Below are positions 35,490 to 50,377 of a DNA stretch of 64,000 nt, piece by piece. The stretch covers positions 21,810,108 through 21,874,107 of the forward strand of contig LS997567.1 in the NCBI GenBank assembly GCA_000469685.2, read 5' to 3'. The notes under the pieces were generated by a model that was not told the DNA's origin, did no database searches, and saw only the letters and a program-made list of their open reading frames with translations. The translations under genes and the position numbers were made by a program. The first letter of the stretch is position 1; the number at the start of each line of letters is the position of its first letter. The DNA comes from Haemonchus contortus (lineage: Eukaryota > Nematoda > Chromadorea > Rhabditida > Trichostrongylidae).

Positions 35490-35760
35490 GCCCACCTATG
35501 CGATTTGACCACACTTGTTCTTTTACACCTTAACACCTTTTTGCCGCATCCCAGAACGCCTCTAAGCGAAGCTATAAATTTTTGATCTAAGCTCCGCCCA
35601 CTTCAGTGCCAACCCCGCCCACCTCCGCGTTTTGACCACATTTGTTCTTTTACACCTTACACCTTTTTGCCGCATCCCAGAACGCCTCTGAGCGAAGATG
35701 TAAATTTTTGATCTAAGCCCCGCCCACTTCAGTGCCAACCCCGCCAGTCTAAAACGTTTC
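35490..35760 (-). repeat. ~125-bp tandem repeat in Helitron d
   Basis: CCGCCCACCT...TTTGACCACA...TGTTCTTTTACACCTTA...AGAACGCCTCT...TAAATTTTTGATCTAAG is repeated about 125 bp apart. Units of ~124 bp of the same family occur at 53005-53420 in Helitron g. Confidence 0.8.
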
Positions 35761-36230
35761 CAAGCAGAGTTTCGTTCATTTTTGAAAAGTGTTTTTCGTC
35801 TCAACGCACGCCCCGCCCACCGTGGGCGGGGCTTCGCTAAGCTTATGCACGCCCAGCACGCATAAGGTCGTGCCTACTCCTTTTATTTTTTTCCTGGCCT
35901 CTGCGCCTCAATTGAATCGAGTTATGATTACATATGAAAAGCACCGCCCATTTGGGGGCAGCTCCGCCCACAGCATGTGGGTCTCCTCCGTCAAGTTTGT
36001 AAGTTCAATCCTCACCTCTGAACATTTTTTTCAGGCGTCTGGACCTTTTTCGAAGCCAAAATAAGACGTTTGGCTATTCGCACCGCCCATTCCGGCACTT
36101 GCCCCGCCCCCTGTGGGCGGAGCTCCGCAGAGCTCACATGTGCTCCGTTGATCTTATCTTAGGCTCCACCCATCCCTAACTTGCCCCGACCTCTAAAGTT
36201 GTTTTTCAAGTGATACTGAATTTCACGTTG

Positions 36231-38460
36231 AACATACATACATACAGACATACAGACATACAGACATACAGACATACAGACATACAGACATACAGACATA
36301 CAGACATACAGACATACAGACATACAGACATACAGACATACAGACATACAGACATACAGACATACAGACATACAGACATACAGACATACAGACATACAGA
36401 CATACAGACATACAGACATACAGACATACATACATACATACATACATACATACATACATACATACATACATACATACATACATACATACATACATACCAC
36501 ACATACCATACATACCCATACATACATACATACCATACATACATACATACCACACATACCATACATACCATACATACCATACATACCATGCATACCATAC
36601 ATACCATACATACCATACATACCATACATACCATACATACCATACATACCATACATACCATACATACCATACATACCATACATACATACATACCATACAT
36701 ACCATACATACCATACATACCATACATACCATACATACATACATACATACATACATACATACATACCATACATACCATACATACCATACATACCATACAT
36801 ACCATACATACCATACATACCATACATACCATACATACATACATACCATACATACATACATACATACATACCATACATACATACATACCATACATACCAT
36901 ACATACATACATACCATACATACCATACATACCATACATACCATACATACCATACATACCATACATACCATACATACCATACATACCATACATACATACA
37001 TACCATACATACCATACATACCATACATACCATACATACCATACATACCATACATACCATACATACCATACATACCATACATACATACATACATACCATA
37101 CATACATACATACATACATACATACATACCATACATACCATACATACCATACATACCATACATACCATACATACCATACATACCATACATACCATACATA
37201 CCATACATACCATACATACCATACATACCATACATACATACATACCATACATACATACATACATACATACATCATACATACCATACATACCATACATACC
37301 ATACATACCATACATACCATACATACCATACATACCATACATACCATACATACATACATACCATACATACCATACATACCATACATACCATACATACCAT
37401 ACATACCATACATACCATACATACCATACATACCATACATACCATACATACCATACATACCATACATACATACATACCATACATACATACATACCATACA
37501 TACCATACATACCATACATACCATACATACCATACATACCATACATACCATACATACCATACATACCATACATACATACATACCATACATACCATACATA
37601 CCATACATACCATACATACCATACATACCATACATACCATACATACCATACATACCATACATACCATACATACCATACATACCATACATACCATACATAC
37701 CATACATACATACATACATACATACATACATACATACATACATACCATACATACCATACATACCATACATACCATACATACCATACATACATACATACCA
37801 TACATACCATACATACCATACATACCATACATACCATACATACCATACATACCATACATACCATACATACCATACATACCATACATACCATACATACCAT
37901 ACATACCATACATACCATACATACCATACATACCATACATACCATACATACCATACATACCATACATACCATACATACATACATACATACATACATACCA
38001 TACATACCATACATACCATACATACCATACATACCATACATACATACCATACATACATACCATACATACATACCATACATACATACATACATACATACAT
38101 ACATACATACATACATACATACATACATACATACATACATACATACATACATACATACATACATACATACATACATACATACATACATACATACATACAT
38201 ACATACATACATACATACATACATACATACATACATACATACATACATACATACATACATACATACATACATACCATCAACATACACACTAACATACATA
38301 CACAATACGACATACACTACATACATACCATACTAAACATACAATACCCATACATACCATCACATACCATCACATACACATCAACATACCAATAAACAAC
38401 CATACCAATACCCACATACCATACAACCATACACCTACCATACATACATACCATACATCA
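36231..38460. repeat. 2.2-kb complex microsatellite: (ACATACAG)n, (ACATACC)n, (ACAT)n
   Basis: About 24 copies of an 8-bp unit ACATACAG (36240-36425) lead into ACAT, then a long mosaic of the 8-bp unit ACATACCAT-type words broken by runs of ACATACAT (36490-38075). Pure ACAT (38075-38270) and degenerate words to 38460 follow. No stop codon arises in several frames, giving spurious ORFs of ~700 codons on both strands. Its position inside Helitron d matches the array at 1-2930 in copy a. Confidence 0.98.
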
Positions 38461-38501
38461 CCAAACAGACACACCAAACTTGTGGATTATATATAGAGAG
38501 A

Positions 38502-38723
38502 TTCCAAAGAAATTTCATAATGCCCTTCCACCTCGTCGCGGTGTCAATGATTGGCAAGTGGCATTGAATGAGCCCCCTCCATCTGAAAGATATTGGGGAG
38601 TTCCACACAGTAACCATGCATAATGCAAGAAAACCTTCTTATGCAAAATAATTAATTGCAGGTAATGTGAACTTTATAGAGTTATTTCTAACCTTAAAAA
38701 ATTACTGAACTTTGGCGCCACCA

Positions 38724-38730
<7 letters not shown>
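38502..38730. other. Unassigned flank of Helitron d
   Basis: No recognisable gene or repeat ends. Confidence 0.35.
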
Positions 38731-38754
<24 letters not shown>

Positions 38755-38760
38755 TAGTCC
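38731..38760. repeat. Short (TA)n tract
   Basis: TATATATA run of about 25 bp. Confidence 0.9.
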
Positions 38761-38853
38761 CCCGATCCGAATCCCATGTAGATTTGTAAATTGATTTGAT
38801 TGAATTTTAAATTGATCGGACGTCCGAAAAGTTGTTACCCATATTTATGGCGC

Positions 38854-39483
<630 letters not shown>

Positions 39484-39544
<61 letters not shown>

Positions 39545-39548
39545 TATA
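39484..39548. repeat. (TA)n microsatellite
   Basis: About 65 bp of TA between the MITE and the SINE. Confidence 0.95.
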
Positions 39549-39549
39549 T

Positions 39550-39812
39550 GGGCGGAGGTGGTGTAGTGGCAACAGGGGTTCGAATCCCGGATCGATGCCC
39601 GCCTAGGCCAACCAAGCCTTCCATCCCTCTGGGGTCGATTAATTGGTACCAGTTTCGTCTGGGAGGATAAAAGCACTGACTTGTACATCGGCTGGCCACC
39701 GCAAATCATTGTATAGGCCACATACGCACTCATTACGCCACTACGATTCTGAATGGAAGTCGAGTGCGGGGGCGCATCCCTCAGACGGGATTGTTTAACG
39801 CCGAAAACTTTA
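39550..39812 (+). mobile_element. tRNA-derived SINE, copy 1
   Basis: Starts GGGCGGAGGTGGTGTAGTGG, which contains an A-box-like TGGTGTAGTGG, and then a B box (GGTTCGAATCC). Compared with the copy at 63458-63750, the part between the boxes is shortened by roughly 40 bp. The ~200-bp tRNA-unrelated body (GCCCGCCTAGGCCAACCAAG...) is shared, and the 3' end runs into A/T-rich sequence (AAACTTTAAAC) and a short (TA)n. RNA polymerase III would drive such an element; it uses a LINE in trans. Confidence 0.85.
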
Positions 39813-39832
39813 AACTTATATATATATATATA

Positions 39833-42824
<2,992 letters not shown>

Positions 42825-42830
42825 TATATA

Positions 42831-43275
42831 TTAGGTTGTTCGGAAAGGAATGCGCACTAGCTTTGTCCATCTATTTCTCCCCTACTATAGGAGATGTTTC
42901 AAACAGTTTCGTCTATTGGAAAAAGTTTTTTATTGCGCATCTTATGATGTATTTTTGGCTATGTTTACTTTGTTTTTTTTCATCTTTGGCATTTTGGCTG
43001 CTCAAAATGTACCATCCATGAGCATTTGCTGGCGATTGGTAAGGCAAATAGGTGCGGAAAATGGGTACCGCACCAGCTGAGCGACGCCAACAAGGCAACA
43101 CGAGTGGCAATGGCAGGAATCCTTCTTCGTTGCTCCAAGAACAGTGGTTTTTTTAACTCTGTTGTTACTTCAGATGAAAAGTGGATCTGTTTCGACAACA
43201 CAACACGAAAAAGACAGTGGTTAGACGCCGGTGACACTCCGAAACCCACTCAGAAATAGGATATACAGGGCAAAA
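42831..43275 (+). pseudogene. mariner element fragment with transposase piece
   Basis: TTAGGTTGTTCGGAAAGG is a mariner-type inverted end, adjoining the Tc1 element at its TA. The frame 43026-43259 encodes RCGKWVPHQLSDANKATRVA, then VVTSDEKWICFDN with the catalytic Asp, and RQWLDAGDTPKP, hallmark mariner sequence. The N-terminal helix-turn-helix and the C-terminal DD34D part are missing, so it is a deleted copy of about 0.45 kb against the usual 1.3 kb. Confidence 0.82.
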
Positions 43276-43289
43276 AGGTTATGCGCAGC

Positions 43290-44100
43290 TAAGGTCATCA
43301 AGTTGATCTCGGCTTTTCCAAGGCTTTTTCGGGATTATTTCACTTCTTGCTTGGGCTAACGGATGCTTCCATCTCAAAGGCTCACCACACTGGGACATCA
43401 ATGAGGTTCAGGTCAGGGCTCCAGAGTGGTCACTGATCGGAGGTGATGAAGTCAGGTAGCCCATTTTGCAAAATTTCTAGACAATTTCTGATCTGCGGCC
43501 AGAAGCTTCATCTCGACAATATGTCCGGTTTGCATAGCCAAAGTGTCCTATTGCGCACGAAGAGATCGAATAAGCCTCCAAATAAACTTTCTCTTCCTAA
43601 TTTACAAAAATAGTCGGTGTTTTTGCCTTGACGCTGATGCTCGCAAAGGCCACCACAGAAAGTCAGTGAGCCTAGCGCAGCATCCCTTCCATTTCTCTCA
43701 GCTTCATATAAATTCTGTTGCTCTGCCTATTAAGCAACTTTTTCCCCGTGAATATCTTTTCTTCGGTGAACAGGATTTCCGTACGACAGTTTTTTCGGAT
43801 GCGGCGGGGCAGATTTTGTGAGCCAACCTTTCTCTTCTCTTCAGCCTGCTCACTGGAGAAATCACTTCCTGATCGTATAAAAACCTTGTTGTGCAGATGA
43901 TGCTTCACGATCTCGCGCAGAAAACTCCATGGGATATCCATTCATTTAGCCATTCTGGGCTCAGAATGAACTTCTCTGCTATGTAGCCCTTCTTCTTAAC
44001 ACTTTCCCCAAATATAACCGCAGGCCTCTTAGGCTTACCACTCCTATCTGCAATTGTTTCCAACCCTTGAAAGCGTCTTCTGGTTGAATGTACCATGTAC
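43290..44100 (-). pseudogene. maT/mariner-type transposase, decayed
   Basis: On the minus strand, an ETIADRSGKPKRPAV DNA-binding segment (44060-43990) precedes an ILFTEEKIFTGKKLLNRQSN block (about 43800-43720), matching the DEKIFT region. After stops, a PWSPDLNLIDVPVW-like terminal motif lies near 43380-43420. Order and spacing fit a ~340-residue maT transposase. Many stops. Similar to the fragment at 34470-34985. Confidence 0.7.
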
Positions 44101-44915
44101 CATGACCTTCCGCCGTGTTACGCTAAGTCGTCTGAAGATGCACCGTGCCAAAAGTGATTGTAAATGCAAAGCGACGATTAATTTATGGGGTAGTGAAGCC
44201 CACTTTATTCCCAAAATCTACAGAAAGTTTAGTATCACAAGGATGTAATCTACCTTGTGAGATGGAAGAAATCGAAGGAAATGTTATGAGTTCAAAAAAA
44301 AATTTGCTATGAGCGTCAGCGCGCGCTGTAATCAAAGTTCTGGCCCACCCTGTGGAGCGGATCCCTGAAAAATAACAGTTCGTATAGGTCAAGAGGGGTT
44401 TCATAGACTTCACACCTTGTGTAAACCCATCCATCATTAGATGTGCATCGTCAGTCTAGGTATTATCATCTGTGTCACTACCGCTATCACATTCGTCGGT
44501 GTCATTTAAAACAAAACCGTCTCTTCCTCAGGTACATAGAGGTCCTTAGCGCCCATCTCGAGCAGCAAATCGCCAGTTCCTCCCGAGAAATAAACCGTGA
44601 AAACCTCGTTCCAGGATATGACCGTCATCGGCAATAGAACCCATATTGAAGTTAAGATCTGCAGTGTGGGACCATATCGCTCAATAGTGGTCGACGATTG
44701 GCCAGCGTACTCAAAGTGCTTCGACTCGAGCGGTGGGCGCGCAAACGAAAAGCGCTCTCGTCGTCAATGTGTTCAACACCTTCATTGTCATCCCACCATT
44801 GAATAGTTAGCTGACAACAAGCTCCAAAGGTACTTGCACTTAATACACAAGAAAATTAAAATTAACAAAAACAGATAGACAAACGACGACACTCATATTA
44901 CATCACAGTAACAAC
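44101..44915. other. Unassigned intron sequence upstream of the 41.7-kb intron's donor
   Basis: No exon or repeat end was recognised; short frames only. Confidence 0.4.
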
Positions 44916-44919
44916 TCAC

Positions 44920-44937
44920 CACTGGCACATTCGCTTC
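44920..44937 (-). CDS. dpy-23: AP-2 complex mu subunit, 18-nt microexon in the linker
   Basis: On the minus strand a TTCTCCAG acceptor precedes 18 nt encoding EANVPV, followed directly by GTGAGTT, a strong donor. The hexapeptide sits between ...GVRTA (exon 45015-45097) and SKEEQSQ... (exon 3092-3227). C. elegans AP-2 mu has a similar short proline/valine stretch there (ADAPVPV). Phase is 0 at both ends, so it could be included or skipped without a frameshift, which suggests optional use that changes the linker near the AAK1 phosphosite. This is inferred from splice signals and family alignment; a transcript read would settle it. Confidence 0.8.
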
Positions 44938-45014
44938 CTGGAGAACAGAGCACAAAAATCATAGAATAAAATTGCAATTCATTGTTGGAATGCTAGACTT
45001 TCAGCTAAACTAAC

Positions 45015-45097
45015 CGCAGTGCGTACACCTTGTTGAGTTATGAATGTCTTAAGAACTCCAGGATCCGTGTTCTGGGGATAGCCGAAATCCACGATTT
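45015..45097 (-). CDS. dpy-23: AP-2 complex mu subunit, exon at the end of the longin domain
   Basis: This 83-nt exon on the minus strand lies between a TTTGTTACAG acceptor and a GTTAGT donor. It completes a split Glu codon (phase 1) and encodes 27 codons, beginning [16 protein letters not shown] and ending GVRTA. This is the signature end of the N-terminal longin domain of AP-2 mu; AP-1 mu differs clearly at this place (FGYPQTTDS...). The preceding exon, which should end ...ELLDE, was not found up to 64000, so the upstream intron exceeds 18.9 kb. A Helitron 5' end (45302) starts 204 bp away in that intron. Confidence 0.94.
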
Positions 45098-45301
45098 CTG
45101 TAACAAAGAAGAGCACGTTTTTTAGAAAACAGTAAACGCGAAATAATTGCGCTCAACTGCACTCGATAGTCGTGCTGAAGGAATTATTAACATCAATCCT
45201 TAAAAACTCTATAGGTGATTCGTTTTGCCCCTGAATCAGACGAACCACTTTGTTCTTACTGCCCCTCGGGGCCCATCAGTAAGTGAGAGCAGTCAGAACT
45301 A

Positions 45302-47815
45302 TCCTCCGTACTATAAAGCGCTTCGTCTGTATGTTGTATGTATGTCATAAGTATGTCTGTCACGAAATCCCTTATTTCCTTTAAATCTGCCTGGAGAGGC
45401 AGGGTCAAGCGTGGGATGAGTGGACCATGTCCTTAGAAGTATAAAGCACACATTAGTTTGGCGGAGCCCGGTCCACAGTGATTCAAATGTCGAGTCGTTT
45501 TCGAAAAAAAACTCATAACTCTGTTCAAATACGTTCTACAACGTGGAAAGTCAGCGGTTAGAGGCTATAGAAGAAATGTTGTCAACGGGACCAAGATGAA
45601 AAATTTGTAACTGCGTTCAAAAACGAGCTAGAACGCGGAAAAAGAGTGGTCGAAAGCCGTAGAAGGTCTGTGGCCAAATTCCTGGAAGGTGTGGTTTCCA
45701 CTGAAAATGGCGGGTTGAGATCAAAAGTTCATAAACCTATTCAAAAACGTTCCACAACGTGGAAAGTGGAGAATAATTGGTTAGAGGCTACAGAAGAAAT
45801 GTTGTCTAACTCTAGAACTGGGCTGGGCTTACACCGAAGAGGGTGCTCAAGATCAAAAATTCAAACCTTCACTTATAACTCTCATAACTGTGTTAGGAGA
45901 CGTTTTTGAATGCGGGAGAAAAGTTATTAGAAGTTTTAAAAAAATATGAAAAATATAAAACACATCCTTGACTGAACAAGATTTGCACTGAAGTGGGCGG
46001 AGCCCAGATTAAAAACTCACAACTCTGTTTATTAACATTTTTGAACGCGGGAAAAGGTGGTTAGAAGTTTCAGACCAGGTGCATTCAAATTCTCAAAGTA
46101 AGCGGGGCTTGGCCGGAGGGCTACGAGTGTCAAACTAAAAACAGCCTTCGCACGAACTGTTGAAGACCTTTGCATTAACACCGACCACAAAAGTATTAAC
46201 CTTTCAGACAGGTCAAATTCTCTTAAGATCAGTGTTTAACCCTTTTCGGAAGCCTCATATGCAACGCCTACCCCATCAACATGACTTGTGAATTCATTCG
46301 ATGGTTCAGCCTCTGGAAAACATTTCTAGGAAGACCTCTACACTGACCTTGATCACAGGTGTGTACCCCCTACTAGGTGTATACGCTGGTGATTTCACTG
46401 AACTCTTCCAAAAAGTAGGTTGTAAAATCTTCTGAAAATTAGTATCCATTAAACACAGTGGTCCCTTCTACAAAAAGTACATGCACTATATTACCTTCAG
46501 ACCTCCATGAAATAAGTTTCGAAAAGAATTACAGTAAACCCTATCACATAGGTGTATACCGGGGGGCGCGCGATTCACGCGTGACCCCATTAGAGGTCTC
46601 GCGCACGCAGCATTGCTTCAGTACCTTTCTGGGGAGATGGATCAAATAAGGTTTGCAGCTATCCACGGCTTCATTATGAATTAGAGCAAACCTCATTACT
46701 AAGGCAATAAAGTCCCTTTGAGAATAAGAATTCACTTCGTGGTTCAACAATTTACTTGTTAAACGTTCAAAATATTCAGAACATCTTCGTATTTTTTGAC
46801 CCCAGAAAACATATTTTTCCTGTAAACATGCATAGTTCGTCATTTCTTCACTTATTTCACTTATAAAGTCTTATTTCGTCCATTGTGATGGTAGGCATGA
46901 TGTTTTAGCGCGTTTTGTTCGATGACCTCATTAAATTGACGCGTGAATCGCACCACACCCGTGCATACCCTGTGGGGACATGCAAATCCATGTGAGTTCC
47001 CAAAGGTGAATTCTTCTCAAAATCAGGGTTCATGGACGCGCACAGCCTAATCTACGCAGAGGTACATCGACTACATGTACCGCAGAGATATTTAAATTTG
47101 GATGCACCAGCTTCTGAAAACAAACTTTGAAAGACCTTTACAGTAACCCCGACCACACAGGTGCATACCCTGTGGAGACATGCAAACATGAATACATGAC
47201 ATGAATACCCAAAGGCGCCGTCCTCTCAAAATTAGGGTTTATGGCCACGCATAGCCTAATCTACACAGAAGCGCATCGACTACACGGACTGCAGGGATAT
47301 TTAAATAAGGATGCACCAGCTTCTAAAAACACCCCGACCACACAGGTACATACCAAATTCCGGTGAATACCCAACGGTGCCGTCGTCTCAAATTTAGTGT
47401 TCATGGCCACACACGGCCTAATCTACACAGAAGTACATCGACTACATGGACTGTAGAGTGGACAGCAGAGATATTTGAACTTGGACCGCAGAGATATTCA
47501 AATTTGGATAAATCAGCTTCTGAAAACAAACTTTGAAATGCCTTTACAGTAACCCCGACCACACAGGTGCATACTCTGGGGACATCCGATTGTCTCTGTA
47601 AATCCACATATTTATGAACTCCTCTCGTAATTACTACCAGAAATGGAACCACACAAGTATGTGAACTCCGAAGTTTCACAACCTCTCCTAGGATACATGG
47701 CGCACACATTGCGGATACACATTAACCAGAGAGGCGCACTACTACAACCTGTCCCAAGGTACTAAGCTGCCTTAATCCACATCTACATAGATAATTCTCT
47801 CGAAATAAATTCCGA
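45302..47815 (+). mobile_element. Helitron copy e, 5' end and long repeat-rich body
   Basis: After a host A, TCCTCCGTACTATAAAGCGC starts at 45302, followed by TCGTCTGTATGTTGTATGTA, the microsatellite seed. Then come degenerate repeats of the AACTCTGTTCAAAAACGTTCTA.AACGTGG type (45500-46080). Next are ~190-bp units (46150-47600) built around ACATCGACTACATGGACTGC, ATATTTAAATTTGGA and ACCCCGACCACACAGGTGCA. These blocks match copies c, d and g, but the hairpin-CTGG end was not found. The 47680-47815 segment recurs at 61018-61150. Confidence 0.65.
46990..47600 (+). repeat. ~160-220-bp diverged tandem repeats in Helitron e
   Basis: TAATCTACRCAGARGYRCAT occurs near 47050, 47260 and 47412, and the CCGACCACACAGGTRCATAC block near 47140, 47335 and 47558. 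Related single units lie at 46530 and 60725. Confidence 0.75.
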
Positions 47816-48345
47816 AAGATTTATACAGTAACCACGACTACATATTTTACATATACCACATTCTCATCAAAACTCGAAAGTAAAATCCTTTCTAAGTTAA
47901 GGTTCACGGTTTTCATGCAATATATTTGCGCTGAGATAAGGGTTTGTTCGACCCTTTTATTAACACATTGCGGTGGTTCAGAAGAATTATAGTGAGAGTT
48001 GCGAAGAAAATGAAGACTGGATCGAACAATGTTCATTGTGCACGCTGAACAACGTAGTGCCAGTCGCCCACGCGCCAAGGTGATTCGCCTCCGCCAGATG
48101 AGGTCGTGAGGAAATCATCGCCTGCGATACGTACGCGAAGATACTCCAGCGGGACGACTCGAATGTGGCTGTTTGTTGAACTTGTGGTGACTGGTTGGTG
48201 GAGGCTTCTGGTTGAAAACGTGTAGACTGCTTGGTGGGAGCTGCTCGTTGAAATTGTTGGCTATTGATGGAGCTGCTTGTTGAAGTGTAGACTGCTCGAT
48301 GACGGTCCAGCCTCAGAAGCGGTGTCGCTTATGAGGCTGTGTTTG
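47816..48345. other. Unassigned sequence left of BEL zinc-knuckle remnant
   Basis: A minus 85-codon frame (47821-48078) is unrecognised; it may be further gag-derived sequence. Confidence 0.35.
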
Positions 48346-48349
48346 CCTA

Positions 48350-48552
48350 CGTTGGCGACAGAGCAGCAAGTTGTGATCGAAACCACAACTGCTGCACCTC
48401 ACCTATCAGGCGTCCTCATGCCCTGGTTTCAGGCATTTTGGACAGAGCTGCAGTTTCACAGCCTTGGCTGGACGTGTCACGGGATCGGGGTACCTGCTAC
48501 ACCTGCTGGTGTAGTGAGAACCCCGATTCTCATCCCAAGTACAAAAAATGCA
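48350..48552 (-). pseudogene. BEL/Pao gag zinc-knuckle remnant
   Basis: Minus translation gives CIFCTWDENRGSHYTSRC, then CPKCLKPGHEDA, two stop codons, and CSSCGFDHNLLLC: three cysteine/histidine knuckles in the order used by BEL gag. The large minus-strand BEL element has its own knuckles at 56985-57170, so this is probably from another, deleted copy. Confidence 0.65.
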
Positions 48553-48724
48553 TGTCGGCTTTGGAGTGGTGCGCTCTAAGATCGTCTGACATGCAATTTC
48601 TATAGCTCCCAGTATGAAGAGTGTTGCATCGATTGTTTAGAGTCGTGGCAGGATGTTGTGCAACAGCGTCGTCAATATTCGCTTTTATGGTTACTTTCTC
48701 TCTACAAGAGTGCTTCTGCTTTGC

Positions 48725-48931
48725 TCACAGTGCAAATGACTGTCTTGGCAAACGATATGTAGATACAAACAATAGAGCCACCTTATTGAGAGCGGCAAAG
48801 CCAAGTGTTGTGCCGAGCGCGGTTAAAGTCATTTTCTCGTGACTCGTTATCACGTTCAGAAAGGAATCGATATTAAGCCGGCTAATGTCACTGAAGCGCT
48901 GGTGTTTTAGGGGCACTCCATGAGCCTTCAT
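48725..48931 (-). pseudogene. Unassigned minus frame, possible membrane segment
   Basis: A 68-codon frame ends with a hydrophobic stretch (LTALGTTLGFAALNKVALLF). It lies downstream, on the minus strand, of the env-like Gc remnant and could be its membrane-proximal end, or part of the gag remnant next to it. Not resolved. Confidence 0.3.
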
Positions 48932-49116
48932 TTCGAAAACAGAGATCGCTTCGGGTTTCGTGAGGTGGTACTATAGAGTACCATTCAGGAGAAATTTAGT
49001 GGGTCATCAGAACAATGCGCGTTGCATTGTTCGTTCACGATAGGGTGGTTGAAATTAAGAATGACTTCATTTTTTTATTCTAATGGCTCACAGATGATCA
49101 AGAACTGTTTAAATTG

Positions 49117-49431
49117 TTAAGTTACCGTTACTGTAGCTTTCGTTGGTGGCTTGCAGACTGTTGCAAAATGAGTACCCAGTGTGCAGTCATAGCATCCTGA
49201 GAGCTCTGATATTATAAAGTTACACCCTCGGTTAACAATAAGTTCTGCTACCACATCTTGCAGCATCTTTGATTCAGGCCAATTCCTCTTCGTTGGACCT
49301 AGCAACGATGTTCCCTTCACGAAAGTTGGTGTTTGCGTGGGTTGTTTTGAGAGGTAGAATGGTTTGTGGGTTATCACATAGTTTTTGAAAGGAGTCGTCC
49401 GGACACTAGCGGTTACGCAACAAGTTTCCAC
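49117..49431 (-). pseudogene. BEL env, phlebovirus Gc-like part 2
   Basis: This 104-codon minus frame contains CNFIISELSGCYDCTLGTHF followed by an ATVCK ending, the cysteine pattern near the end of the phlebovirus-type Gc (G2) ectodomain that some nematode BEL/Pao elements (Tas/Cer7 lineage) acquired as env. Separated from the part at 49939-50250 by about 500 bp of stop-containing sequence. Non-functional. Confidence 0.7.
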
Positions 49432-49938
49432 AACTGCACTGAACCCTACTGAAGCAGAGAACTTTCTCGATGCTTGAGTAGGTGTTTCATATGCTACTGG
49501 AATTGGAAACTAAAGGGCAAAAGAAACTATTTACCTTTTTGCAATTGTGGAGTGCTTGTTTTCTAGTGAATATAATGGTCTTCGAATTTATATGATCTTA
49601 ATATTAGAGTTATCGATGCTATTAACCAAACATTGAGTCAATCACCGCTCAATTCTTTCTGTTCCATTGGCGAGCGTTGCCTCGATTTCTAATCTGACCG
49701 TGGTAGTAAAGTGAGGACGCTGTACGATTTCAAATATCTGATTCGATACTGGTCTGTGAGCGATTCAATAGAACAGTAGCTAGGAAGCAGTAGACCACAC
49801 CGCATAAGTCTTCCGCAACTATTAATGCAACCGGAGTAGCCAGTATATTTAGAAGCGTGCCTCAATTCATCAACTGTTTCATTCTACTTAATCGCTTCAC
49901 ACTTGTTATTCTTGCATGACCCTGCTGTGGCACAGCGT

Positions 49939-50250
49939 TTAGCATGGTAGGCTAACAGTTTGGTTGGCCTTGTAAAAAAATTCCGTGGCTCTTGAGCATT
50001 CGAAGACTATGGACTTCTTGGTGAACTTAGCTGACATAACGGTTCTATTACCGTGCATGATTTCAATGCAGAGTCCCGACTGGAGCCTATTGAACAGAAG
50101 TTCTCTGTAGTATTCGAGATGGCATTGGTTATTCTTGTTGTACACGAGGTCAGCTGAGTGCCGCATGTAACCGTGTTGACATGCGTCTGTGAAGGACATG
50201 AGACATATTAGGGTACACCATGCGAGTAGTGTACTGGGAAGCGGTGTCAA
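49939..50250 (-). pseudogene. BEL env, phlebovirus Gc-like part 1
   Basis: This minus frame carries a hydrophobic stretch (LLAWCTLICLMSF) ahead of DACQHGYM, then a LCIEIMHGN strand and a VFECSRATEFFYKAN segment. Spacing of cysteines matches the start of the G2-type ectodomain in nematode BEL env proteins. The 5' side is cut by Helitron f (50378) and other insertions. Confidence 0.65.
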
Positions 50251-50377
50251 CTCGAAACTGCAGACAGGTGCTGCTGGAATCTCGGGCTCGATGCTCTCAC
50301 GTTTAGCGACTTTTCTACGAACCTCCAGTTTATTGCTGATTTTAACTAGAGTCCATATTGCACCCAGATCGCAGCTA

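Larger units (their letters stand above)
35175..38501 (-). mobile_element. Helitron copy d, complete, 3,327 bp, non-autonomous
   Basis: The 3' end on the minus strand is the stem-loop GCGCACGC/AACA/GCGTGCGT followed by AGCCGCCTGG at 35175. The 5' end, TCTCTCTATATATAATCC, starts at 38501. Host bases are A (plus 35174) and T (38502), the AT target. The body has the segment shared with copy c (35190-35420), two to three 125-bp units (35490-35750), GC-rich CCGCCCAC stretches (35580-36180) and the large microsatellite (36231-38460) close to the 5' end. No coding sequence is present. Confidence 0.85.

Noticed and set aside
36159..38336. Open frames of about 330-708 codons on both strands, predicting Tyr/His/Ile or Met/Tyr/Val/Cys repeat proteins
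   Set aside because: They follow directly from ACAT and ACATACC/ACATACAG words, whose codon cycles contain no stop. Overlapping frames on both strands are equally open and lack any gene signal.
39550..39620. Functional tRNA gene suggested by the GGTTCGAATCC box
   Set aside because: No complete cloverleaf can be drawn; the box belongs to a SINE repeated at 63458-63750.
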